Source of the DNA: Bacillus andreraoultii
Lineage (GTDB): Bacteria > Bacillota > Bacilli > Bacillales > Caldibacillaceae
Length of the DNA stretch: 64,000 bases
Direction: 5' to 3'
Assembly: GCF_001244735.1 (NCBI RefSeq)
Contig: NZ_LN868937.1
Coordinates: 1,398,946 to 1,462,945 of the forward strand
In this document: one piece after another, positions 34,767 through 44,411 of the stretch
Numbering within the stretch: the stretch's first letter is position 1
How the letters are laid out: the number at the start of each line of letters is the position of its first letter
Notes under the pieces: generated by a model
Seen by the model: the letters and a program-made list of their open reading frames with translations, nothing else
Told to the model about the DNA's origin: nothing
Databases searched by the model: none
Program-made: the position numbers and the translations under genes

Positions 34767-35411
34767 ATGGAATTTCTTACAAGTTGGATTACAAACATTA
34801 TCTTGTTCATTTTACTAGCAGTCATTGTGGAATTGTTGCTGCCTCAAACTGGGCTACAAAAATACGTGAAAATGGTTATTGGCTTATTATTAATTATTAT
34901 TTTTCTATCGCCCCTATTGAAACTATTGTCGACTGATGTTGATGAGGTACTGAAGAAAACTGGAATCGGTATCGATCAGGAAAATATTTCTTTAGAAAAT
35001 TCTATAGAAAATAAGAAAATAGAAATACAAGCAGAACAACATGCATATATTTTAAAACAAACGGCTGTCCAATTAGAGGAGTTAACAGAAAAGGAGTTGA
35101 TGGATAAGTTTCATTTACAATTTAAAAATATACAGCTTAATTTAAATAGTAAACGACAATCAACAACTTCTATGGAAGATCTATTCAATAATCTTGAAAG
35201 TATTGAAGTTTCATTGAAAAGCAAAGTAGAAACAGGGGAAAATCAAACAGTTACTCCAGTTGAAGAGGTTAGCATTCATTTAGGAGACGATAGGAATCGT
35301 GAATCTTACACTGAAGATATGAAACCTATTAAGCACTTCCTTGCTGAACAATGGGGGGTAGATGAATCAAAATTACAAATAACGATTGAAAGGGGGAATG
35401 AGGGAGGATGA
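34767..35411 (+). CDS. spoIIIAF: Stage III sporulation protein AF
   Basis: 214 residues: two N-terminal transmembrane helices (about 6-28 and 34-54) and an outward-facing domain resembling the ring-building domains of type III secretion (EscJ/PrgK-like), as described for SpoIIIAF-AH. The C-terminal part ends in LQITIERGNEGG. It overlaps spoIIIAG by four bases (ATGA). GGCGGGTGATTAG precedes the ATG. Confidence 0.92.
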   Translation: MEFLTSWITNIILFILLAVIVELLLPQTGLQKYVKMVIGLLLIIIFLSPLLKLLSTDVDEVLKKTGIGIDQENISLENSIENKKIEIQAEQHAYILKQTAVQLEELTEKELMDKFHLQFKNIQLNLNSKRQSTTSMEDLFNNLESIEVSLKSKVETGENQTVTPVEEVSIHLGDDRNRESYTEDMKPIKHFLAEQWGVDESKLQITIERGNEGG

Positions 35412-36058
35412 GTAAAAATAAAGGACCTTTTTCCATGATAAAAAATTTATTCCAAAAAAATGGCGAAGAAAAACAAAAGCTTGAGAAGAAGCATTATATG
35501 ATGATTATTCTTATTGTAGGAATCTCTATCATGTTATTCGGTAATTTTATGCAAAAAGATAAAAATCAATCCTCTAACCCTGTGGCAGTTACTTCAAATA
35601 CAAATGAAGATGAGGAAGCTGAAGTTTTTGGTAGCAGTAAAAAAAGCCAACCCTCCACAATGCGCGACTATGAAGAGTATTATGAAAATCAGTTAAAAGA
35701 AGCGATAGAATCAATTGTTGGTGTTGGTGATATATCGATTGTTGTGAACGTAGACTCAACTGAGCAAGTTGTATATGAGAAAAATATAATTAATAAAAAG
35801 CAAATTACGAGTGAAACGGACTCAAATGGTGGTAAAAGAGAAGTTGAAGATAATTCAAAGGAAGAACAAATTGTAGTCATCCGTGAAGGAGATAAAGAAG
35901 TTCCATTAGTATCTGAAACAAAAAAACCAGTAATTCGTGGTGTTTTAGTTGTTGCGAAAGGTGCAGAAAATGTACAAGTAAAGAAAGCAATTATTGAAGC
36001 AGTAATGAGAACATTAGATGTTCCAAGCCACCGAGTTTCCGTACTTGCTAAAAAATAA
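35408..36058 (+). CDS. spoIIIAG: Stage III sporulation protein AG
   Basis: 216 residues with one transmembrane helix (about 30-48) and a large domain outside the mother-cell membrane. SpoIIIAG forms a large ring in the intermembrane space. The conserved pieces are YYENQLKEAIESIVGVG and RGVLVVAKGAENVQVKKAIIEAV. The middle of the domain (about 120-150) is rich in Lys, Glu and Ser. GGGGGAATGAGGGAGG upstream gives a strong ribosome binding site. Confidence 0.94.
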   Translation: MSKNKGPFSMIKNLFQKNGEEKQKLEKKHYMMIILIVGISIMLFGNFMQKDKNQSSNPVAVTSNTNEDEEAEVFGSSKKSQPSTMRDYEEYYENQLKEAIESIVGVGDISIVVNVDSTEQVVYEKNIINKKQITSETDSNGGKREVEDNSKEEQIVVIREGDKEVPLVSETKKPVIRGVLVVAKGAENVQVKKAIIEAVMRTLDVPSHRVSVLAKK

Positions 36059-36104
36059 ATAATTAAATTTATATAAAGAATTGTGATAACAAGGAGGAAA
36101 TAAA

Positions 36105-36668
36105 ATGATGTTAAAAAAGCAAACGGTCTGGTTATTAACGATGCTTAGTTTAGTTGTTGTATTGTCGGTCTACTATATTACCGCAGAGCCAACAAATAAT
36201 AATTTAGCAAATGTTGATGTAGGTCAAGAAGAAAAGGCAAAAGGTAAAGATGCAAAGAAAGAAAATGCAGGAATGAAAACGGAAAATACAACAATTACAG
36301 ATGCGAAAGATGAAGTATTTGAAGAAATTCGTCTCCAAATGCAAGATGAACGGAGTAAAAAGTATGAAGAATTACAACAAGTTGCAGGCTCAACTGAACT
36401 ACCTGTAGAAGAAAGAAGTGAGGCAAAGGATGAAATGAACCGGCTTCAACAAATTGCTGAAAAGGAAAAGTTTGTCGAAAACTTAATTATTCAAACACTA
36501 GGTTATGAGGATGCCTTAGTTCAAGCAGATGAATCAGAAGTGTTAATTACTGTAAAAGGAAAAGAACCGTCTAAAGCAAACGCGAATGAAATTATTAAAA
36601 TCGTAAAAAAAGAAATGGGTAACTCTACACCAACTGTTGCTTTCCAAGGAGAAAATGAGATAAAATAA
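36105..36668 (+). CDS. spoIIIAH: Stage III sporulation protein AH
   Basis: 187 residues: one transmembrane helix (about 8-25), a Lys/Glu-rich linker, then the EscJ-like domain (about 90-185) that binds forespore SpoIIQ and completes the channel. EVLITVKGKEPSKANANEIIKIV is a recognisable family segment. AAGGAGGAAATAAA precedes two adjacent ATG codons (36105 and 36108), either of which could be used. Last gene of the operon; an IS1182 element lies 30 bp after it. Confidence 0.92.
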   Translation: MMLKKQTVWLLTMLSLVVVLSVYYITAEPTNNNLANVDVGQEEKAKGKDAKKENAGMKTENTTITDAKDEVFEEIRLQMQDERSKKYEELQQVAGSTELPVEERSEAKDEMNRLQQIAEKEKFVENLIIQTLGYEDALVQADESEVLITVKGKEPSKANANEIIKIVKKEMGNSTPTVAFQGENEIK

Positions 36669-36713
36669 ACGAATAAAAAATGCAAGATATATCAATATGA
36701 GGCTGGGACATAA

Positions 36714-38375
36714 CTAGCCAAAAGTAGTATATAAAAAGGTTCCAGGCAATAAAAAATTTGCTTGGAACCTTTTTTGTGGGGTTTTTCCATTTCTCGTCAC
36801 TATTTTACCGCTGATGGCGGTGACTTTTCTCATATTCACCGCCATCAACGCAAAGGCTAATTCATTTTTCACTTTCTGTTTTCCTCTGACGGAAAAACGA
36901 GTGAAACCTAAATTAGCCTTCAGAAAACCGAACGCTGGTTCTACATCAATTTTACGTTTTCCGTAAATTTCACCAGTTTTCTCGTCTGAAAGCTTCGTAC
37001 GTACATATTCTTTTTGGGACTCCCACTTTTCATTTATGTAGACTTTTCGGTTGTTCCCTTCTTTTGCTTTCGTGCATAAATCGCGGAGTGGACAATCCGA
37101 ACAGTCCTCACACTCGTACACTTTAAATTCACGGGTGAATCCGTACCTGTCTGTTCGTTTGGAATGATGGCTAAATCGTACTTTCCGACCATTTGGGCAC
37201 AGAAAAGTATCTTCGTCCTCATTATATTCCCAATTATCTACATGAAAAGCGTTGTCCTTATGCTTCTTTTTCTTCTCCTTTCGATATTGATTGTATGTAA
37301 TAAGTGGCGTTCGATTTCGATTCTCGATGATATCTTCATAATTCTGTTCGCTACCATATCCTGCATCCGCGACAATGAATTCCGGAAGCTCGAAAAAGTT
37401 TTCTTCAATCGTGTCGAGAAAAGGAATTAAAGTGCGTGTATCGGTCGGGTTTGGGAAAACATCGTAAGCGAGCACATATTGACCTTCCGTCGCAATTTGG
37501 ACATTGTAACCAGCTTTCAATTGACCGTTCTTCATGTAGTCGTCCTTCATGCGCATAAACGTCGCATCTGGGTCCGTCTTTGAGTAACTATTGCGATCAC
37601 CGAAAATCTCCATATCGTTTTGATACTTTTGTTTGCGAGTAATGTAATCCATCCATTGCTTCCGAGATTGTATGGGTAATTTGCGTTCGGAACGGAGCTT
37701 TTTCCGTTCACTCCCAACTTCAGATACTTCAATCTTTTTATTATATTCCTCGATTTTCTCGTCTAACTTTTCGACTACTTCTTCCATTTCTTTGACGGAA
37801 AGTTCCTCTTCCTTTTCTCGCTCTATTGCTGGGATGATCTCCTTCTCTAGCAGCTCATCATACAGTTGATTGGACTTTTCAATTAGCTTATCACTATATC
37901 TTTCAATGGACTTCCGCCATACAAAGGTGAACTTATTTGCGTTTGCTTCAATTTTTGTACCATCAATAAAAATGGCTTCCTCTTCAATCAATTCCTTTTC
38001 CACGAGCTGATTTCGGAACTGGACAAAGCATTCACGTAGGATGTTTTCAATGAGTGGATTAGAACGGAAGCGATTGATGGTGCGATAGCTAGGTTCATGT
38101 CCTTGAGCCAGCCACATCATGCGGATACTATCCTGTAATAAAGCTTCTATTTTACGGCCGGAAAACACGGATTGCGTATATCCACACAAAATGACTTTCA
38201 ACATCATACGAGGATGATACGCGGGACGGCCGGTTTGTCGTATGAAGTCCTCGAAAGCTTCTTCGGGAATACTCTCGACAAGATCATTGATCGCAAAAGC
38301 AATATCGTTTTCTTTCAACTTAATTTCTAAATTTAGCGGTAAAACTACTTGATTCATGTTATAATGTTTAAACAT
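36714..38375 (-). CDS. IS1182-family transposase
   Basis: 553-residue DDE transposase. The N-terminal region contains RPAYHPRMMLKVILCGYTQSVFSGRKIE, typical of IS1182. The catalytic domain has Asp in IFIDGTKIEAN, Asp in FIVADAGYGSEQNYE and Glu in the C-terminal part near EPAFGFLKANLGFTRFSVRG. A Cys cluster (CPNGRK, CEDCSDCPLRDLC) forms the zinc-binding insertion usual in this family. GGAGGTG lies upstream of ATG 38375. The stop is only 15 bp from the left end of the element. Confidence 0.92.
   Translation of the reverse strand: MFKHYNMNQVVLPLNLEIKLKENDIAFAINDLVESIPEEAFEDFIRQTGRPAYHPRMMLKVILCGYTQSVFSGRKIEALLQDSIRMMWLAQGHEPSYRTINRFRSNPLIENILRECFVQFRNQLVEKELIEEEAIFIDGTKIEANANKFTFVWRKSIERYSDKLIEKSNQLYDELLEKEIIPAIEREKEEELSVKEMEEVVEKLDEKIEEYNKKIEVSEVGSERKKLRSERKLPIQSRKQWMDYITRKQKYQNDMEIFGDRNSYSKTDPDATFMRMKDDYMKNGQLKAGYNVQIATEGQYVLAYDVFPNPTDTRTLIPFLDTIEENFFELPEFIVADAGYGSEQNYEDIIENRNRTPLITYNQYRKEKKKKHKDNAFHVDNWEYNEDEDTFLCPNGRKVRFSHHSKRTDRYGFTREFKVYECEDCSDCPLRDLCTKAKEGNNRKVYINEKWESQKEYVRTKLSDEKTGEIYGKRKIDVEPAFGFLKANLGFTRFSVRGKQKVKNELAFALMAVNMRKVTAISGKIVTRNGKTPQKRFQANFLLPGTFLYTTFG
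36734..36776 (-). terminator. Terminator inside the 3' end of the IS1182 transposase gene
   Basis: AAAAAGGTTCCAGGCAA (36734-36750) pairs with TTGCTTGGAACCTTTTT (36759-36775), with one mismatch. The stem lies within the coding sequence of the last residues. The A and T runs allow it to act on both strands. Confidence 0.75.
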
Positions 38376-38456
38376 AAGGGCACCTCCAAAATTATTGTTT
38401 CGTCACTTTAATTTTATCAAAAGGTGCCCTTTTTGTTTACTAGAATTGTGACAAAA

Positions 38457-38499
38457 AAGGCGTTGGGTCTACACTTTTTAGTGTAAGCTCCAACGCCTT
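38457..38499. terminator. Bidirectional terminator-like hairpin at the right end of the IS1182 element
   Basis: AAGGCGTTGG (38457-38466) pairs with CCAACGCCTT (38490-38499), with an inner ACAC/GTGT pair. T-rich sequence follows on both strands. It would insulate the transposase from incoming transcription and the outside from the element. Confidence 0.7.
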
Positions 38500-38656
38500 A
38501 ATTTTTATTTTACTGGAGTTTTGTCCCAGTCTCATTCTCTTTTAAAAAAACAATTTTCTTAAATTAAAGACAAATCCTCTTGTCATTCGGAATATACTCC
38601 AGTAAAATTTTATTGTATACTATTAATAGCTAGTCATAAAATAAAGGGGTGTAACC

Positions 38657-39172
38657 ATGTTAAAAGTTCAAGAAATTCGTGAATTAATTAGACTTGTAGA
38701 CCAATCAAATATCGATGAATTCAAATATGAATCTGATGGTATAAAACTATCCATGAAGAAAAATCAGGCCACTCAAATGCAAGTAGTTGATACACCAGTT
38801 CAAATAAAACAAGATTCAATTGCTGCAAAAAATGTACAGCAGGAAGAAAGACCAACAACTGCTGAGCTAAAAGCACAACTGATAGAAGAAAAGATGGATG
38901 AGACAAAAGAAAAAGTTGTCGTGGATGAAAATTTACATAAAATTATATCACCAATGGTTGGTACCTTTTATTCGGCACCATCTCCAGACGCAGAGCCGTA
39001 TGTAAAAGTTGGTACAAAAGTGAAGAGCGACTCTGTTGTTTGTATCGTTGAAGCAATGAAACTGTTCAACGAAATCGAAGCAGATATTGACGGGGAGATT
39101 GTGGAAGTCCTTGTCCAAAATGGTCAATTAGTTGAATTTGGCCAACCTCTGTTTTTAGTAAAAGTAGATTAA
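38657..39172 (+). CDS. accB: Acetyl-CoA carboxylase biotin carboxyl carrier protein
   Basis: 171-residue carrier that holds biotin for malonyl-CoA synthesis, the first step of fatty acid synthesis. The C-terminal biotinyl domain (about 95-171) has the EAMKLFNEI motif, with the biotinylated Lys at 135. The N-terminal helix and the linker (Gln/Glu/Lys-rich, about 35-90) are typical. AAAGGGGTGTAACC precedes the ATG. A plausible TGTATACT -10 element lies just upstream, about 40 bp after the IS1182 end region, so the insertion spared the promoter. It is followed by accC. Confidence 0.95.
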   Translation: MLKVQEIRELIRLVDQSNIDEFKYESDGIKLSMKKNQATQMQVVDTPVQIKQDSIAAKNVQQEERPTTAELKAQLIEEKMDETKEKVVVDENLHKIISPMVGTFYSAPSPDAEPYVKVGTKVKSDSVVCIVEAMKLFNEIEADIDGEIVEVLVQNGQLVEFGQPLFLVKVD

Positions 39173-39184
39173 GAGGTGGTACTT

Positions 39185-40543
39185 GTGTTGAAGAAAATAT
39201 TAATTGCGAACAGAGGGGAAATCGCAGTTCGAATTATACGTGCCTGCAAGGAACTTAATATTCAGACAGTCGCTGTATACTCTACGGCTGATCAAGAAGC
39301 CCTCCATGTGCAGATGGCTGATGAGGCGTATTGTATTGGGCCTAATCCATCGAAAGATAGTTACTTAAATATAGCTAACATTATAAGTACAGCGAAATTA
39401 ACTGGTTGTGAAGCCATTCATCCGGGTTATGGCTTTTTAGCCGAAAATGAAAACTTTGCAAACTTAGTTAAAGAATGTGGGCTTGTGTTCATTGGGCCAA
39501 CAGGAGAAGCTATTTCAAAAATGGGAACAAAGGATGTCGCTCGCGAGACGATGAGACAGGCTGGTGTCCCGATTGTTCCTGGTTCCAATGGAATCGTCGA
39601 AGAAATTGATGATGCATTAAGTCTAGCATCTGATATTGGTTATCCTGTTATTATTAAAGCTACTGCAGGTGGCGGTGGAAAAGGAATTCGTGTTGCAAAT
39701 AATGAAGAAGAACTTGTTAAAGGAATAAACATAACTAGACAGGAAGCGGCCACAGCATTTGGTAATCCTGGCGTTTATCTAGAAAAATATATTCAAGATT
39801 TTCGCCATGTAGAGATTCAAGTGTTAGCAGATAACTATGGCAATGTAATCCATCTAGGAGAACGTGATTGTTCTGTTCAAAGAAGACTACAAAAATTAAT
39901 CGAAGAGGCACCATCACCGGCTTTAAACGAAGATATACGAAATAAAATGGGTGAAGCTGCCGTGAAAGCTGCAAAAGCTGTTGATTATACAGGTGCAGGT
40001 ACGGTAGAATTTATATATGATTACAGGGAGCAAAAGTTTTATTTTATGGAAATGAACACTCGAATTCAAGTAGAACATCCTGTAACAGAATTAATTACTG
40101 GAATTGATTTAATAAAAGAACAAATACTTGTAGCGAGTGGTGAGAAACTATCCTGGAAACAAGAAGATGTCACTTTTAATGGGTGGGCAATTGAATGTCG
40201 GATTAATGCGGAGAATCCAGAGAAGAATTTTATGCCTTCTCCTGGTAAAATTAATATGTACCTAGCTCCAGGAGGATTTGGTGTTCGTGTGGATTCAGCA
40301 GCATATCCTGGTTATTCCATTCCGCCATACTATGATTCAATGATTGCTAAGTTAATTGTTCATGCTCCAACAAGAGAAGAAGCAATCAAAAAAATGGAAC
40401 GTGCGTTAAGCGAATTTGTTATTGATGGAATCTTTACAACAATACCGTTCCATCAAAAAGTTTTACAACATCATGCATTTATTTCTGGGGATTTTAATAC
40501 GAAATTTTTAGAAATGTATGATGTAATGAATAATAAAGCATAA
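39185..40543 (+). CDS. accC: Biotin carboxylase subunit of acetyl-CoA carboxylase
   Basis: 452-residue ATP-grasp enzyme that carboxylates biotin on AccB. Recognisable parts are the N-terminal [19 protein letters not shown], the ATP-binding loop [12 protein letters not shown] (about 158-169), [23 protein letters not shown], and [12 protein letters not shown]. Length is normal. The start is GTG 39185 or TTG 39188; AAGAGGTGG at 39171-39179 suits either, and both give the family N-terminus. The 12 bases between accB and this start form a compact operon. Confidence 0.95.
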   Translation: MLKKILIANRGEIAVRIIRACKELNIQTVAVYSTADQEALHVQMADEAYCIGPNPSKDSYLNIANIISTAKLTGCEAIHPGYGFLAENENFANLVKECGLVFIGPTGEAISKMGTKDVARETMRQAGVPIVPGSNGIVEEIDDALSLASDIGYPVIIKATAGGGGKGIRVANNEEELVKGINITRQEAATAFGNPGVYLEKYIQDFRHVEIQVLADNYGNVIHLGERDCSVQRRLQKLIEEAPSPALNEDIRNKMGEAAVKAAKAVDYTGAGTVEFIYDYREQKFYFMEMNTRIQVEHPVTELITGIDLIKEQILVASGEKLSWKQEDVTFNGWAIECRINAENPEKNFMPSPGKINMYLAPGGFGVRVDSAAYPGYSIPPYYDSMIAKLIVHAPTREEAIKKMERALSEFVIDGIFTTIPFHQKVLQHHAFISGDFNTKFLEMYDVMNNKA

Positions 40544-40556
40544 GGTGGTGTAGTTA

Positions 40557-40958
40557 ATGCCAGAAAATAATGTGTTAGAAATGACTCAGGATGGCTTAGG
40601 AAAAATTGAAATTGCTCCTGAAGTAATAGAAGTGATTGCAGGAATAGCCGCATCTGAAATTGATGGTGTTGCAACGATGCGGGGAAGTTTTGCTACTGGA
40701 GTTGTAGAACGTTTAGGTAAGAAGAACCATGGTAAAGGGATTCGAGTAGACCTTACTAACAATGAAATTAAAATTGATGTGTACTGTGTATTAAACTTTG
40801 GAGTCTCTATTCCAAAAGTTGCCCAAAGCATTCAAGACAATATTCGTCAAGCATTGTTTAACATGACTGGGCTAGAAACTGATGAAGTAAATATTCATGT
40901 TGTTAATGTTAATTTCGATATTCAAAAAGACGAGACAAATTCAATCGAAGCAGAATAA
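40557..40958 (+). CDS. yqhY: Asp23/Gls24 family protein YqhY
   Basis: 133-residue Asp23 family protein encoded with accBC in many Firmicutes. In B. subtilis, YqhY is proposed to dampen acetyl-CoA carboxylase activity, because its loss is toxic through excess malonyl-CoA. The core is GKIEIAPEVIEVIAGIAASEIDG-like GIAASEIDGVATMRG, then IDVYCVLNFGVSIPKVA, and VNIHVVNVNF near the end. AAGGTGGTG lies upstream of the ATG. Third gene of the unit, ended by a strong terminator. Confidence 0.9.
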   Translation: MPENNVLEMTQDGLGKIEIAPEVIEVIAGIAASEIDGVATMRGSFATGVVERLGKKNHGKGIRVDLTNNEIKIDVYCVLNFGVSIPKVAQSIQDNIRQALFNMTGLETDEVNIHVVNVNFDIQKDETNSIEAE

Positions 40959-40985
40959 AAAAGCAGGATCATTCCCTGCTTTTTT
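40957..40985 (+). terminator. Terminator of accB-accC-yqhY
   Basis: AAAAAAGCAGG (40957-40967) and CCTGCTTTTTT (40975-40985) form a perfect stem with a 7-base loop. The T run is part of the right arm. Confidence 0.88.
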
Positions 40986-41138
40986 AGTTAATAAGCAAGT
41001 ATAAATTTTCCAATTTCTACTTGCTACTACGCATTAGCGCATAAGGAAGGCTACGAGCATTACATCGCTGCGGAAAAAGTTTATCGGCGAACTCTAGTTA
41101 CTATGGTTACCTAAAGGCTCAAGTCCTGAGTTTTTTTT
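40986..41138 (+). repeat. Dispersed structured repeat, copy 2
   Basis: Begins TAATAAGCAAGTATAAAT and includes TTTTCCAATTTCTACTTGC, CGCATTAGCGCATAAGGAAGGCT, TTACATCGCTGCGGAAAAAG and CGGCGAACTCTAG. The first hairpin keeps its pairing with changed bases (GCAAGTA with TACTTGC), whereas copy 3 has GGAAAG with CTTTCC. It ends in GAG plus eight Ts. Confidence 0.65.
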
Positions 41139-41313
41139 ATTTACATATACTCCTATGATAAGATGTGTATAAAAATCGATATTCCTTTTGAGAAATTCCT
41201 TTTTTTAATCATTTATGCTATTATTTTGTGTAGTCTAAAATAATGTCGTACAAATTCCAAAAGAGTACATAAGAATCTTAAAACATAAATGACTGAAAAG
41301 GAGTATTTTTAAT

Positions 41314-41700
41314 ATGAATAGAAGAGCGTCAAGAGAAAAAGCCTTACAAGCAATGTTTCAAGTAGATGTAGGCAAAACAGATAAGGAAAGTGCATACCTT
41401 CACGTACTTGGGAACGAAAAAGATGATGGCTTTCTTAAAGAGCTATTTTTCGGTACGTTAAACCATTTAAATGAAATTGACCAAACAATAGCTGAATACC
41501 TAGAAAACTGGTCTCTTGAACGTTTAGCAAATGTGGATCGTAATCTACTAAGAATTGCTGTTTATGAAATGAAATATATGGATGTTCCAAATACTGTAAC
41601 AATAAATGAAGCCATTGAAATAGCAAAACGTTTTGGGGATGAAAAATCAAGTAAATTTATAAATGGTGTGTTATCAAAGGTTTTAAATAAAATCGAATAA
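41314..41700 (+). CDS. nusB: Transcription antitermination factor NusB
   Basis: 128-residue all-helical RNA-binding protein that, with NusE, joins antitermination complexes at rRNA operons. It starts NRRASREKALQAMFQVDVG with the Arg-rich first helix, and ends LLRIAVYEMKY...TINEAIEIAKRFGDEKSSKFINGVLSK, which is diagnostic. GAAAAGGAGTATTTTT precedes the ATG. It is followed by folD after 26 bases, the same order as in B. subtilis. Confidence 0.95.
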   Translation: MNRRASREKALQAMFQVDVGKTDKESAYLHVLGNEKDDGFLKELFFGTLNHLNEIDQTIAEYLENWSLERLANVDRNLLRIAVYEMKYMDVPNTVTINEAIEIAKRFGDEKSSKFINGVLSKVLNKIE

Positions 41701-41726
41701 CTTGAATTGTTATAGGGGGAGAAACA

Positions 41727-42569
41727 ATGGTTGGACAAATAATTGATGGAAAAGCAATTGCAACGAAAAAAAAGCGAGAACTTAGCCAAACTGTGGATGG
41801 ACTAAAAAAAGAAGGAGTGACTCCGGGTTTAGCAGTTATACTAGTAGGAAATGACCCAGCAAGTCAAACATATGTACGTAATAAACAAAAGGCTTGTGTG
41901 GAAATCGGAATGCATTCTGAATTAATCCAATACGATGAAACGATTACGGAAGAATTTCTGTTAAACACAATTGCTGAACTTAATGAGGACAAGAATATTC
42001 ATGGGATTTTAGTCCAATTACCATTGCCAAATCATATTAATCCGAATAAAGTGATTAAATCAATTGATCCACGAAAAGACGTAGATGGTTTTCATCCTTA
42101 TAATGTAGGGAAATTAGTTATCGGTGAAGAATCTTTTGTACCATGTACACCATTAGGAATTATCGAGATGTTAGAAGAAATTGGGTTTGATTTAACTGGT
42201 AAACATGCGGTAGTAATAGGGCGGAGTACGATTGTTGGAAAGCCGATGGGACAGCTATTACTTAATAAAAATGCTACAGTTACTTATTGTCATTCGAAAA
42301 CGAAAGATTTACCTTCCATTACAAGGCAGGCAGACCTTTTAATTAGCGCAATTGGACAACCATATGAAATTACAGCTGATTATGTAAAAGAGGGTGCAGT
42401 CGTCATTGACGTAGGGATGAATCGTAATGAACATGGAAAACTATGTGGTGACGTATTATTTGATGAAGTGAAGCAAAAAGCTTCATACATAACGCCAGTC
42501 CCTGGTGGAGTCGGGCCAATGACAATCACAATGCTTTTAGCAAACACAGTAAAAGCTGCAAAACTGTAA
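41727..42569 (+). CDS. folD: Methylenetetrahydrofolate dehydrogenase / cyclohydrolase
   Basis: 280-residue bifunctional enzyme that interconverts methylene-, methenyl- and formyl-tetrahydrofolate, giving one-carbon units for purines and formyl-Met-tRNA. The N-terminal part has [17 protein letters not shown], with the catalytic Lys, and QLPLPNHI. The NADP-binding part has [17 protein letters not shown], and the C-terminus ends [28 protein letters not shown] precedes the ATG. It complements the glycine cleavage system elsewhere in the window, which supplies methylene-tetrahydrofolate. Confidence 0.96.
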   Translation: MVGQIIDGKAIATKKKRELSQTVDGLKKEGVTPGLAVILVGNDPASQTYVRNKQKACVEIGMHSELIQYDETITEEFLLNTIAELNEDKNIHGILVQLPLPNHINPNKVIKSIDPRKDVDGFHPYNVGKLVIGEESFVPCTPLGIIEMLEEIGFDLTGKHAVVIGRSTIVGKPMGQLLLNKNATVTYCHSKTKDLPSITRQADLLISAIGQPYEITADYVKEGAVVIDVGMNRNEHGKLCGDVLFDEVKQKASYITPVPGGVGPMTITMLLANTVKAAKL

Positions 42570-42570
42570 A

Positions 42571-42619
42571 AAGAAACCTCACTTAAAAAGATTTCCTTTG
42601 TAAGTGAGGTTTCTTTTCT
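42571..42619 (+). terminator. Terminator after folD
   Basis: AAGAAACCTCACTTA (42571-42585) and TAAGTGAGGTTTCTT (42601-42615) are perfectly complementary over 15 bp, followed by TTCT. Confidence 0.9.
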
Positions 42620-42815
42620 AAATACGTGCGTGTCTATGAAAAATGCACTCTTCAATTATAATCCTATCCTTACTACTTCTTTGAGTAACGAATAAATTCA
42701 ACTAAATCATTACCCTGTTGATTTTTAATGACGTGTTTCTTTATTTTTAGTAAACTAATTATAAGGAAAAAAGTAGAAGATAAGTAAGCAATCAAGGTAT
42801 AAGAGGAGCTTAAGA

Positions 42816-44165
42816 ATGGCAAACAATCAATATTTATCGGTCCATGCTCTAACAAAGTATATTAAACGGAAATTCGACTTCGATCCTCACTTACAAGATA
42901 TTTTTGTGAAAGGGGAAATTTCCAATTTTAAAAGACATTCAAGTGGACATCTATATTTCACATTAAAAGATAATAAAGCACGAATATTAGCTGTAATGTT
43001 CTCTTCTCAAACGCGAAGGCTAAAGTTTGAACCGGAAAATGGGATGACTGTATTAGTTCGTGGAGAAATTAGTGTTTATGAATACAGTGGTCAGTATCAA
43101 ATATACGTTAAGGAAATGGAACCTGAAGGAATAGGTGCGCTATATTTAGCGTTTGAACAGTTAAAAGAAAAATTAAGTAAGGAAGGCTTATTTTCTATAG
43201 AACAAAAAAAACCCATTCCTTCGTACCCGAAAACAGTAGGTGTCATTACATCACCAACAGGAGCAGCAATTAGAGATATTATTACGACCATTAGAAGGAG
43301 ATTTCCAATTGCGAAAATTATCATCTATCCCGCATTAGTTCAAGGGGACGCTGCAGCTCCATCTATTGTATCAGCGATTGAGACGGCGAATGAGAGAAAA
43401 GAAGTAGATGTATTGATTGTTGGACGAGGAGGAGGATCTATTGAAGAATTATGGGCTTTCAATGAAGAAATTGTCGCACGGGCAATTTTTTCTTCTACAA
43501 TTCCTATTATATCAGCGGTTGGTCATGAAACCGATACAACTATTGCCGATTTTGTTTCAGATTTAAGAGCACCGACACCAACGGGAGCTGCGGAACTTGC
43601 TGTACCAAATATAGACGATTTAATGGAAAGAATATTAAATCGTAAAATTCGTTTAATGCGGGCAATGAAAGAAAAATATAATGTTGAACATAAACGACTT
43701 GAACGACTTAGTAAATCTTATGCTTTCCGTTATCCGCAAAAACTATTTGAACAAAAGGTGGAACATTTAGACCGGTTGGTGGAACTTTCTAGCCGTCAGT
43801 TAACACAAACAATAAATGAATCGGAACAAAGGGTCAACTTTCTAAAGCAACGATTAAAAGCAAATCACCCACAGGATAAATATGAACAAGCAAAATTAAA
43901 TCTTATTCAACAGAAAAAACAACTTAATCGATCGTTTAATTCGATAGTAAAGCTAAAACAAAATGAATTCTCCAAACATTTAACGACATTACAAGCTCTT
44001 AGTCCATTAAAGGTAATGGAACGTGGTTTTAGCATCGCCTATAACGAGAAAAATCATATTATTAAATCTGTTAAAGAGGTTAAGATAGGTGATGCCATTA
44101 AAGTGACAGTTGCAGATGGTTCATTGAATGCGACAGTTATTGATAGAAAGGAAGAAAAAAGATGA
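42816..44165 (+). CDS. xseA: Exodeoxyribonuclease VII large subunit
   Basis: 449-residue catalytic subunit of ExoVII, which degrades single-stranded DNA. The N-terminal OB-fold (about 5-100, with FVKGEISNFKRHSSGHLYFTLKD) is followed by the nuclease core with VITSPTGAAIRDI, RGGGSIEELWAFNEE and VGHETDTTIADFVSDLRAPTPTGAAE. A long coiled-coil region (about 270-400) binds XseB. AGAGGAGC precedes the ATG. It overlaps xseB by four bases. Confidence 0.95.
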   Translation: MANNQYLSVHALTKYIKRKFDFDPHLQDIFVKGEISNFKRHSSGHLYFTLKDNKARILAVMFSSQTRRLKFEPENGMTVLVRGEISVYEYSGQYQIYVKEMEPEGIGALYLAFEQLKEKLSKEGLFSIEQKKPIPSYPKTVGVITSPTGAAIRDIITTIRRRFPIAKIIIYPALVQGDAAAPSIVSAIETANERKEVDVLIVGRGGGSIEELWAFNEEIVARAIFSSTIPIISAVGHETDTTIADFVSDLRAPTPTGAAELAVPNIDDLMERILNRKIRLMRAMKEKYNVEHKRLERLSKSYAFRYPQKLFEQKVEHLDRLVELSSRQLTQTINESEQRVNFLKQRLKANHPQDKYEQAKLNLIQQKKQLNRSFNSIVKLKQNEFSKHLTTLQALSPLKVMERGFSIAYNEKNHIIKSVKEVKIGDAIKVTVADGSLNATVIDRKEEKR

Positions 44166-44410
44166 GTGAAAAAGGAACAGTTGAAAAGGAAAATTTAACA
44201 TTTGAAGAAGCAATGGAAAAGTTGGAAGGAATTGTTGACATTTTAGAAGGTGGCGATGTACCTTTAGAAACAGCCATCGCGAAATATAAAGCAGGGATGG
44301 AACTTGCGAAAATTTGTCACATGAAACTAAAAAATGTAGAAGAACAGTTAACAGAAATATTAAAAGAAAACGGGGAAACAGAGAACTTCTCTATTAATGA
44401 GGTGGAATAA
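44162..44410 (+). CDS. xseB: Exodeoxyribonuclease VII small subunit
   Basis: 82-residue helical protein that wraps the coiled-coil of XseA to form ExoVII. The family motif LTFEEAMEKLEGIVDILEGGDVPLE (about 13-37, quoted in part) is clear: FEEAMEKLEGIV, then LETAIAKYKAGMEL. The ATG overlaps the xseA stop (ATGA), so the subunits are coupled. The C-terminus is acidic. Confidence 0.94.
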   Translation: MSEKGTVEKENLTFEEAMEKLEGIVDILEGGDVPLETAIAKYKAGMELAKICHMKLKNVEEQLTEILKENGETENFSINEVE

Positions 44411-44411
44411 A

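Larger units (their letters stand above)
36699..38533. mobile_element. IS1182-type insertion sequence
   Basis: About 1835 bp flanked by inverted repeats GAGGCTGGGACATAACT (left) and GAGACTGGGACAAAACT (right, as its complement). It carries one intact transposase gene. A hairpin at each end (36734-36776 and 38457-38499) looks like a transcription terminator. No convincing target duplication was found. Inserted between spoIIIAH and accB. Confidence 0.88.

Noticed and set aside
37164-37430. Plus-strand open frames inside the IS1182 transposase
   Set aside because: They are opposite a strongly supported transposase frame and have no site for translation or known product.
36699-38533. IS1182 insertion as a disruption of spoIIIAH or accB
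   Set aside because: spoIIIAH ends normally 30 bp before the element, and accB keeps its ribosome binding site and a plausible promoter after it.
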